DNA of 46,109 bases from a virus. Each line of letters begins with the position of its first letter. The stretch's first letter is position 1. The position numbers were made by a program, and so were the translations under genes. The DNA lies in IMG/VR virus record IMGVR_UViG_3300017963_000376, positions 1 to 46,109 of that record. One strand, given 5' to 3'. Under the pieces are notes generated by a model that was not told where the DNA came from, did no database searches, and saw only the letters and a program-made list of their open reading frames with translations. Below are positions 41,439 through 46,109 of the stretch, piece by piece.

Positions 41439-41709
41439 ATTTTCTATAATTACCCGGCAATGACCAATCTTTTTTATTATTCCTATTTATTAATTTTTTT
41501 TCTTTCTCAACTTTGTCTTTATAAATTTTAATTTTTTCTTTGCATAAAATTAAATACTCAATCAACTCGGGATTATCTAAATTTTTTTTTTTGCAGCTTT
41601 CAGGAATCCCGGGAATTATTTTTTGTCGAAGATAACTAAAAAATGCTGTAGTACTAACATCCATAAATTCATATTTAAAATATAATGCTACATCAGTTTT
41701 GTATAACAC
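41419..41709 (-). CDS. Small helix-turn-helix-like protein (96 aa)
   Basis: The start is a GTG at 41709 with AGGAG five bases upstream. A 96-residue protein with DVALYFKYEFMDVSTTAFFS (HTH-like) and then a coiled, lysine-rich region (KIKIYKDKVEKEKKLINR). Possibly DNA-binding. No family recognised. Confidence 0.55.
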   Translation of the reverse strand: MLYKTDVALYFKYEFMDVSTTAFFSYLRQKIIPGIPESCKKKNLDNPELIEYLILCKEKIKIYKDKVEKEKKLINRNNKKDWSLPGNYRKYENVKL

Positions 41710-41711
41710 AC

Positions 41712-42272
41712 TTACTCCTGAATATAATATTTAAATGCCTTTTTTAAATAATTAGTTCTCCACTCGTGCTTATGTTTGAACTTCCCTGTATAGCCGCCGA
41801 ATCGTGAAACAGCCTGAGTATAACAGCCATTGGCTTCATCTCTATAATCTTTTAAAACCTTTCCACCAACTTCGGTATTAACTCCGATATATTTTAATAC
41901 ATTTATTATGTTAGTCCCTTTATGTTTTTTTAATAATTTTTTATACCTTCCATTGCGTGCTTTGTAAACCTTGTCTTTATGGAAATCAACATTTACTTGA
42001 TATAATCCAAAACAAGTATTATTAAAATTTATTGCCTTCCAATCAAACTCACTTTCTGCTTCGCAAATGCCGACAAAAAGTTTTATAGGATGATTATATT
42101 TATAAGCATTTATTCTTATACATTTTGCAATTCTTTTTTTATGTGGAACATCATACTTATTAATTATTGATTCAATAAAAATTAAGTCGTGATCAATTTT
42201 ACTTTTTAAATTTAATTCGTCTCGATAAGCAAAAGCAGTAAATACAATTAATAATATTATTAATTTTTTCAT
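41712..42272 (-). CDS. Lytic transglycosylase-type lysozyme (endolysin candidate)
   Basis: A 186-residue protein with an N-terminal signal or SAR-like segment (MKKLIILLIVFTAFAY) and a goose-lysozyme/SLT-like core: KLFVGICEAESEFDWKAINF (Glu73 in ESEF is the expected catalytic residue), CFGLYQVNVDFHK and a C-terminal YTQAVSRFGGYTGKF. It cleaves peptidoglycan. Export by signal peptide could remove the need for a separate holin, and I see no clear holin gene in this window. SD AGGAG is eight bases before the ATG. Confidence 0.78.
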   Translation of the reverse strand: MKKLIILLIVFTAFAYRDELNLKSKIDHDLIFIESIINKYDVPHKKRIAKCIRINAYKYNHPIKLFVGICEAESEFDWKAINFNNTCFGLYQVNVDFHKDKVYKARNGRYKKLLKKHKGTNIINVLKYIGVNTEVGGKVLKDYRDEANGCYTQAVSRFGGYTGKFKHKHEWRTNYLKKAFKYYIQE

Positions 42273-42307
42273 TCGTTTCTCCTGCCCTGAAGTATACTCG
42301 ATTAAGT

Positions 42308-42508
42308 TTATTTTTTCAAGATCATCAATTGTTCTTTAGTTTTAATGCACCAAGGATGATAAAAAAATTTTTCGCCGTCTTTTGTTTGATTGGAAACCAT
42401 TTCTCTGACCTGATTCCCCTCATGATTTATATACATTCCAATCTCACTTTCGCAAAAATCGCAGACAGTAATTTCTTGACCACATCGTTTGCAAATTTTT
42501 TTAACCAT
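42308..42508 (-). CDS. Small zinc-ribbon protein (66 aa)
   Basis: A 66-residue protein: ICKRCGQEITVCDFCESEIG with two CxxC knuckles, and a late HPWC. A double zinc ribbon. It overlaps the RecU-like gene end by eight bases. Function unknown. Confidence 0.6.
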   Translation of the reverse strand: MVKKICKRCGQEITVCDFCESEIGMYINHEGNQVREMVSNQTKDGEKFFYHPWCIKTKEQLMILKK

Positions 42509-42992
42509 TTGATTCTCTCCTTAAAATCCTATAAAAATCAATTGGTATATTAAAAATATCCTTATGACAATTATAGGCTAATTTATTATTTATAAAAAAT
42601 TCTTTCTTTAAACTTTTCTCTCCGGCATCTAACATTGAAATTATTTTATCAATTAAAATAAAATGGACTTGTTTAATTTTGTTAGGCAACCAAGTATAAA
42701 TTGCAATTAAACCAAAGGAACCAATTCGGCTATTTACATCAACTAAATTTTCAATCTGATGTTCTGCTATACTGCTCAGACTAAATGATCTATAATCATT
42801 TTTTAATTTCATATACTTACCTTCAATAGCAATACAGAACCCTGCATCTTCTACAGCAAAAATATCGTAAGGCTTTTCCGTCATAAAGCGATTGTCTCCA
42901 CCCGGTATTCCAGAGTCGGGGATTTTATTACAATGCCAATCAATATTTCGAAAACTTCGTACAAGTATCGAATTAAAATTAGTCTCTCTCAT
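42501..42992 (-). CDS. RecU-like Holliday-junction resolvase (PD-(D/E)XK)
   Basis: A 163-residue protein: NKIPDSGIPGGDNRFMTEKP and PYDIFAV (Asp43), then AIEGKYMK (Glu57, Lys59) as the ExK, and SLSSIAEHQIENLVDV. The order PD..E-x-K with a HQ helix is that of RecU/phage resolvases, which cut branched DNA before packaging. It has low similarity but all catalytic positions. Context with replication genes supports the call. Confidence 0.6.
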   Translation of the reverse strand: MRETNFNSILVRSFRNIDWHCNKIPDSGIPGGDNRFMTEKPYDIFAVEDAGFCIAIEGKYMKLKNDYRSFSLSSIAEHQIENLVDVNSRIGSFGLIAIYTWLPNKIKQVHFILIDKIISMLDAGEKSLKKEFFINNKLAYNCHKDIFNIPIDFYRILRRESNG

Positions 42993-43255
42993 TATTTATC
43001 CTCATTTGGTGATTCTGGTAGTGGCATCCAGTGGGTTACCTCATAATCATCATCCCATTCTGGGGCAAAACATGTTATATCACCATAACAATTTGCCCAT
43101 ACCCATCCTGACGTCTCATTTCCATTTTCATCAATAGCGCCATCTATATATTGATATTCAAAAACCATAATTTCATTATTTGTACACTGTGGAGTAATTC
43201 CAAAAACTATTTGATTTTCTTCAGGCAATCTATCTTTTACACTTATCCATTCCAT
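42992..43255 (-). CDS. DUF551-like small protein (87 aa)
   Basis: An 87-residue protein: EWISVKDRLPEENQIVFGI at the N-terminus and THWMPLPESP at the end. These are the two conserved ends of DUF551, frequent in phages, function unknown. The TAATG junction with the next gene gives coupled translation. Confidence 0.72.
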   Translation of the reverse strand: MEWISVKDRLPEENQIVFGITPQCTNNEIMVFEYQYIDGAIDENGNETSGWVWANCYGDITCFAPEWDDDYEVTHWMPLPESPNEDK

Positions 43256-43428
43256 TATTTACTCTCCTTAGATATCTCAATATCAACTAACTTTTGAAAT
43301 TCAGGCATTATATTTAATTCTATTCCAGTAAAGTAATCATCAACAACGCATTTAATAATTTTGTTTTCATCATTCAGCAAACATTCAATATATTGTCCTT
43401 TGAAATGAATACCTATAATTCTATGCAT
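43255..43428 (-). CDS. Small hypothetical protein (57 aa)
   Basis: A short gene filling a gap of about 170 bases. ATG at 43428 (or 43431) follows AAGGAGG and overlaps the upstream stop; TAA at 43255-43257 overlaps the next ATG. The product has a beta region (RIIGIHFKGQYIECLL) and an acidic C-terminus. No family. Start-stop overlaps on both sides make it very likely real. Confidence 0.6.
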   Translation of the reverse strand: MHRIIGIHFKGQYIECLLNDENKIIKCVVDDYFTGIELNIMPEFQKLVDIEISKESK

Positions 43429-43670
43429 CATTTATCCTCCTTTAATGCTTCTCTGGCTTTTTTACCAATATCGTTATCAATAACACTATACCCATAACCA
43501 GTATCATTTATATAATAATCCTTTTTACTATAAAACTCTAAGGCTTCTTTCATTTTTCTATTTTCTTTTTCAAGTTCTGCTATGCGTTCTCTCATTGCCT
43601 CTATATTGCTTTTAGTTTCTCCCAAAACAACGCCTAGCTCTATTAGTTTTTTATTTATTAAATTCATCAT
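43428..43670 (-). CDS. Coiled-coil small protein (80 aa)
   Basis: An 80-residue protein, mostly one long coiled coil (NIEAMRERIAELEKENRKMK), then YSVIDNDIGKKAREALKEDK. This helical core with a KAREAL end is frequent in phage Ead/Ea22-like proteins. Function unknown. Confidence 0.6.
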   Translation of the reverse strand: MMNLINKKLIELGVVLGETKSNIEAMRERIAELEKENRKMKEALEFYSKKDYYINDTGYGYSVIDNDIGKKAREALKEDK

Positions 43671-43946
43671 TTATCCTCCTTTGACCTCAAACATAATATT
43701 CCAGGTAAACAGATTGCATACATTTGACAATCTAATATCTGTAGCTTCACTATTACTGCTGCCTAATTCTTTACACTTATAATACCTTTTATCATGATAA
43801 TCAAATACAATTAAATTAATACAGTTCTTACATCTGCTACTGTCAATAGCCTTCCTGTAATTATTTTTAGCCTTAAATAACTGGCAATAACCTTTCTTAG
43901 GTGGTTCTTTTTTAACTTCATTACCCCAGAAATCAATTTCCATCAT
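43671..43946 (-). CDS. Small cysteine-containing protein (91 aa)
   Basis: A 91-residue protein starting right after the previous stop (TAA then ATG). MEIDFWGNEVKKEPPKKGYC begins it; SSRCKNCINLIVF and YYKCKELGSS suggest a metal site. No named family. Confidence 0.55.
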   Translation of the reverse strand: MMEIDFWGNEVKKEPPKKGYCQLFKAKNNYRKAIDSSRCKNCINLIVFDYHDKRYYKCKELGSSNSEATDIRLSNVCNLFTWNIMFEVKGG

Positions 43947-44039
43947 TTAATCCTTATTATTAGATTTTGATTGTCTAATCATTATAACCATCATTAAAAC
44001 ACCTATTATAATTATTATAATTAAATTTGGTAAATTCAT
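43947..44039 (-). CDS. Micro membrane protein (30 aa), tentative
   Basis: An ATG at 44039 opens a 30-codon frame, with GGGAG about ten bases upstream, coding one hydrophobic segment (LIIIIIIGVLMMVIMI) and a short polar tail. Its TAA is directly followed by the next ATG. The tight spacing supports it, but at this size it could be chance. Confidence 0.4.
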   Translation of the reverse strand: MNLPNLIIIIIIGVLMMVIMIRQSKSNNKD

Positions 44040-44045
44040 AATAAT

Positions 44046-44264
44046 CTATCTCCCTCGCTTTCTTTTCTTTTTTAACTTCTCTTCATTGTACTGTTTTAAT
44101 CGATCGTGATCAATATTTGCATCCCTCTGCTTACTAAGTTCCTCTTCTTTTTCTTCTATCTCGCATAGACCGCAATATTCTTTACCACAAATTATTAGCT
44201 TTCTAATTTTATGCTTCGAGCAAATTTCTTTTGATTGCTGAAAAATCCCTTTTTTTAATCCCAT
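44046..44264 (-). CDS. Small zinc-binding protein (72 aa)
   Basis: A 72-residue protein with CSKHKIRKLIICGKEYCGLC, a CxxH..CxxxxCxxC-like cluster, then a lysine- and glutamate-rich C-terminus. It lies after the helicase-loader-like gene and may be a fragment of a loader zinc domain or a separate protein. Not recognised. Confidence 0.5.
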   Translation of the reverse strand: MGLKKGIFQQSKEICSKHKIRKLIICGKEYCGLCEIEEKEEELSKQRDANIDHDRLKQYNEEKLKKKRKRGR

Positions 44265-44737
44265 TATTTAAATCCTAATTGGTTCATTATATTTGTTGAG
44301 TTATCATTTACAAGCTGTCTATAATCGTTTCTTTTGTGTATATCAAATGTTTCAATAAAAATTTTTCGCATCTCATTTAAGGTATATTCTGATTCTGTAA
44401 ACCGAAGCTTATTTAAACCACCTGCAGACTTCAATGCTAATTTTGTATTTTGATTTAAATTATCATAACCCTGCCCGCCATCTTTTGCAACTCTAACTAC
44501 TTTATCCCACTCAATAACTGCAGCTTCTTTATTTGATGATTCCAGTTCGTCGAGTATCATTTTAATTTCAAAAAAACCATCTTTTTTTAAAACGGCATTA
44601 AATGCTTTAGCCAATTGTTTTATCTCATAATTTTTTAATACCTCGCACCAAGTTGATACTACGAATTTATCAGGTGTCTTATTTTTAAGTGCAAAAAGTT
44701 TTTTCACCATTTCTTTAACTTGAATTATTTTTTCCAT
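44264..44737 (-). CDS. Possible helicase loader (G39P-like)
   Basis: A 157-residue helical protein directly after the initiator-like gene. FVVSTWCEVLKNYEIKQLAK and AVLKKDGFFEIKMILDELES resemble the N-terminal helical domain of phage loader proteins (G39P type), which bind the replicative helicase. No Walker motif is present, so it is not a DnaC-type ATPase. Inferred from position and fold. Confidence 0.5.
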   Translation of the reverse strand: MEKIIQVKEMVKKLFALKNKTPDKFVVSTWCEVLKNYEIKQLAKAFNAVLKKDGFFEIKMILDELESSNKEAAVIEWDKVVRVAKDGGQGYDNLNQNTKLALKSAGGLNKLRFTESEYTLNEMRKIFIETFDIHKRNDYRQLVNDNSTNIMNQLGFK

Positions 44738-44738
44738 A

Positions 44739-45407
44739 CTAAAAATCCCATTTACTTTTCGGTTCTGCTTTTAAAGGAAATAAACCTTGCCAGCCATTTT
44801 CGATACTTTGTTTAATCATTTTAATAGCTGCATCTGAACCAACTTTTTCTAATTTTGATAATTGAGCTATTGCAGTTGTTGGAGTTATTTTCTTTTTAAT
44901 CTCTTTTCTGAATTGAGCCCAAATTTCCCAAGTTTCTTTAAATTCTGGTGTATCTAATACAGTAGGGAATAAAATCTCTTTATTACATGTATTATTCTTT
45001 GTATTATTACATGTATTATTCTCTTTCGAATTTTCTTGATACCCTATGCGAATTTTCTTGATACCCTGTTCGAATTTATTTGATACCCTATCAAGTTTAT
45101 TTGATACCTCTTTAGAATAAAAAACAGTCATTTTAATGATTCTTTTTGAAATTTCTTTACCTTTTCTCTCATATGTTATTTTGATAAAACCTTTTTTTTC
45201 AATACTTTTTATAATCTGACTGCATCTCTGTTTGGTGATTGCAAAAAAATCAGCGAAATATTGGTTGCTTGCCCAACATCCTTCTTTATTATTTAGACTA
45301 TCAATTTCCACTAAAAATATTTTTTCAAGTATTGTTAATTCTTTAGTTAACCATAATTTAGCAGGTATCCATATACCTTTAAATTGTCTTTTTTGATTTT
45401 CTTTCAA
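44739..45407 (-). CDS. Replication initiator (O-like) protein with origin repeats in its gene
   Basis: A 222-residue protein starting at TTG 45407 with GGGAGG six bases upstream. The N-terminal winged-helix region (WASNQYFADFFAITKQRCSQ, then IIKSIEKKGFIKITYERKGK) is typical of phage initiator proteins. The middle encodes low-complexity NNTCNN residues and repeats that correspond to DNA iterons (45027-45114). The C-terminal helical part (ETWEIWAQFRKEIKKKITPT and AIKMIKQSIENGWQGLF) is typical of O/DnaT-like loader-binding domains. The gene with internal iterons mirrors lambda O. Confidence 0.78.
   Translation of the reverse strand: MKENQKRQFKGIWIPAKLWLTKELTILEKIFLVEIDSLNNKEGCWASNQYFADFFAITKQRCSQIIKSIEKKGFIKITYERKGKEISKRIIKMTVFYSKEVSNKLDRVSNKFEQGIKKIRIGYQENSKENNTCNNTKNNTCNKEILFPTVLDTPEFKETWEIWAQFRKEIKKKITPTTAIAQLSKLEKVGSDAAIKMIKQSIENGWQGLFPLKAEPKSKWDF
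44981..45024 (-). repeat. AT-rich direct repeats (possible DNA unwinding element)
   Basis: Two 20-base copies (44981-45000 and 45005-45024), 24 bases apart, differ at one position (plus strand TATTACATGTATTATTCTNT). They contain an ACATGT palindrome and are almost pure AT, next to the iterons. In the protein they encode NNTC repeats. Together with the iterons they look like a replication origin core. Confidence 0.6.
45027..45114 (-). repeat. Four 22-bp iterons (likely replication origin)
   Basis: Four tandem units of exactly 22 bases (45027-45048, 45049-45070, 45071-45092, 45093-45114) with core GGGTATCAA(G/A)(A/T)AAATTCG on the minus strand; unit 4 is the most diverged. As 22 is not a multiple of three, each unit is read in a different frame, so the repeats are conserved as DNA, not as protein. 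Two helical turns per unit fits binding of one initiator per repeat on one face of the DNA. Confidence 0.8.
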
Positions 45408-45449
45408 TGATTTCCTCCCATTATTTTTTTGCCCTTCACTATATTGATG

Positions 45450-45481
45450 ATTGAGGGCGATCCGGCCGGAACGCCCTCAAT
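45450..45481 (-). promoter_or_regulatory. GC-rich 10-bp hairpin in the replication leader
   Basis: A perfect 10-bp stem (ATTGAGGGCG with CGCCCTCAAT) with a 12-base loop that contains a palindrome (TCCGGCCGGA). It lies within the first ~10-40 bases of the transcript from the promoter at 45497-45525, before the initiator start. It may be an mRNA-stabilising 5' cap, a dimerisation or regulatory loop, or an origin hairpin. There is no U-run to act as a terminator. Confidence 0.6.
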
Positions 45482-45496
45482 ACAGGAAGGAAACTA

Positions 45497-45525
45497 ATTA
45501 TATAATGATTATTATTTTTTCGCAA
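45497..45525 (-). promoter_or_regulatory. Promoter for the replication operon
   Basis: Minus-strand TTGCGA (45525-45520), 17-base spacer, TATAAT (45502-45497), followed by TAG. Start near 45490, just before the hairpin. It is placed between the lipoprotein gene and the initiator gene. Confidence 0.65.
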
Positions 45526-45535
45526 ATTTCACTTA

Positions 45536-45883
45536 TTACTCTATATCCAACGTGTCTGAAGCAGTCGCAATTACATATGCTCCGGAACTTGTAGACGATT
45601 TTTTAAGATCATCATTAACATAAATTGAAACAGTTACGCTGCCACTTGTCCCTTGATTCTGTGCTGATATATATAAAAACCAGTCCTTAAAATCATTATA
45701 TGTATAAGTAACTGGTAATGGCACATTACTAAATTGCTCTGTGCCTCCGGTCGAATTATTGAGAGTTACGTCAACTGTGCTGGCTGTTCCTGTTATTTTA
45801 TATTCAACATTATAAATTTCCGGCTCAAAAAAGTTTGAACAGGAAAAGAAAAATAATGGTATTAATATAAATAATGTTTTCAT
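45536..45883 (-). CDS. Lipoprotein (115 aa)
   Basis: A 115-residue protein with signal peptide MKTLFILIPLFFFSC: Cys15 is a lipobox cysteine. The mature part is beta-rich (YKITGTASTVDVTLNNSTGG; VPLPVTYTYNDFKDWFLYIS), an immunoglobulin-like fold. Its ATG overlaps the previous TGA as ATGA. A surface lipoprotein that may exclude other phages is possible, but this is inference. Confidence 0.75.
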   Translation of the reverse strand: MKTLFILIPLFFFSCSNFFEPEIYNVEYKITGTASTVDVTLNNSTGGTEQFSNVPLPVTYTYNDFKDWFLYISAQNQGTSGSVTVSIYVNDDLKKSSTSSGAYVIATASDTLDIE

Positions 45884-46038
45884 TTCAACCTCCTTTTCTT
45901 CTTAGTAGGAACTATGATTTTATACCCATCTAATGTTATAGGTTCTATTTTAGGTTTGGGAAATATAAAAGTAATATTTTTCCCTACTTCTATTTTCATT
46001 GGTTTACTAAAATCCCATTCAATAATATAATCTCCCAT
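45880..46038 (-). CDS. Small hypothetical protein (52 aa)
   Basis: An ATG at 46038 with AAGGAGG about six bases upstream opens a 52-residue frame ending in a TGA that overlaps the lipoprotein ATG. The product begins MGDYIIEWDFSKPMKIE and ends in a basic KKKRR tail. Not recognised, but position, SD and overlap strongly support it. Confidence 0.6.
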   Translation of the reverse strand: MGDYIIEWDFSKPMKIEVGKNITFIFPKPKIEPITLDGYKIIVPTKKKRRLK

Positions 46039-46039
46039 T

Positions 46040-46108
46040 TTAATCCTCCTTATATACTTGTATTAATCTATCTTTAGGGGCTTTTTTCATCATATGATCA
46101 TAACCATA
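46040..46108 (-). CDS. 3' end of a gene entering from outside the window
   Basis: An open frame of at least 22 codons enters from the right edge, reads YGYDHMMKKAPKDRLIQVYK and ends in TAA one base before the next ATG. The start is outside the window, so neither length nor function can be judged. Confidence 0.45.
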   Translation of the reverse strand, partial: YGYDHMMKKAPKDRLIQVYKED

Positions 46109-46109
46109 T

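Noticed and set aside
45450-45481. Intrinsic terminator of the lipoprotein gene
   Set aside because: The stem lies downstream of a good promoter and has no U-run on the minus strand, so it belongs to the new leader rather than to the lipoprotein transcript end.

Overview
The window is one continuous stretch of a tailed bacteriophage (Caudoviricetes) genome or prophage. It is AT-rich, tightly packed, and essentially every gene is on the minus strand, so it reads naturally from 46109 down to 1. A tape-measure gene, a frameshifted tail-chaperone gene and a non-contractile tail module point to siphovirus morphology. Genes use strong GGAGG-type Shine-Dalgarno sites, consensus TTGACA/TATAAT promoters, the standard code and ATGA/TAATG couplings. 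I cannot name the host; the SD usage and lipobox or signal-peptide proteins only say it is a bacterium.

Layout in transcription order. (1) 46109-44046: a small lipoprotein, then a replication module: an initiator-like gene that carries four 22-bp iterons inside its own reading frame (likely origin) and a possible helicase-loader gene. (2) 44039-41055: small zinc-ribbon or unknown genes, a DUF551 protein, a RecU-like resolvase, a transglycosylase-type lysozyme and an HNH-like protein. (3) 41024-32645: opened by a consensus promoter and a ribbon-helix-helix regulator. It is a large glycan cassette with at least six glycosyltransferases (one frameshifted), three SAM methyltransferases and a radical-SAM enzyme. 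(4) 32648-29116: small unknown proteins, a lipoprotein and a ParB-like protein. (5) 29116-23225: a sulfotransferase-like protein, QueD, QueE, a phosphoribosyltransferase-FolE fusion, a second QueD-like protein, two more glycosyltransferases, a DpdA-like base-exchange enzyme and a ParB-like protein. This looks like a 7-deazaguanine DNA modification pathway without QueC. (6) 23221-21238: small and large terminase. (7) 21237-19935: a consensus promoter, a secreted SH3 protein, then about 0.8 kb of non-coding DNA packed with perfect-stem hairpins that share a flanking box, and an odd 149-nt tRNA-like fold. (8) 19934-12953: J-domain protein, membrane zinc-ribbon protein, portal, Mu F-like head protein, and an 899-residue protease-scaffold-capsid fusion with its own promoter and an internal start. 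(9) 12884-1: head-tail connectors, tail tube, chaperone with -1 frameshift, tape measure, tail tip and receptor-binding proteins, the last running off the window.

How it fits together: the right half replicates and modifies DNA and builds or edits glycans; the left half packages DNA and assembles head and tail. The most unusual parts are the hairpin array (20162-20714), the combined deazaguanine and glycan cassettes, the fused capsid gene with a nested start, and the iterons inside the initiator gene. Protein functions are from motif recognition only; no database search was possible.
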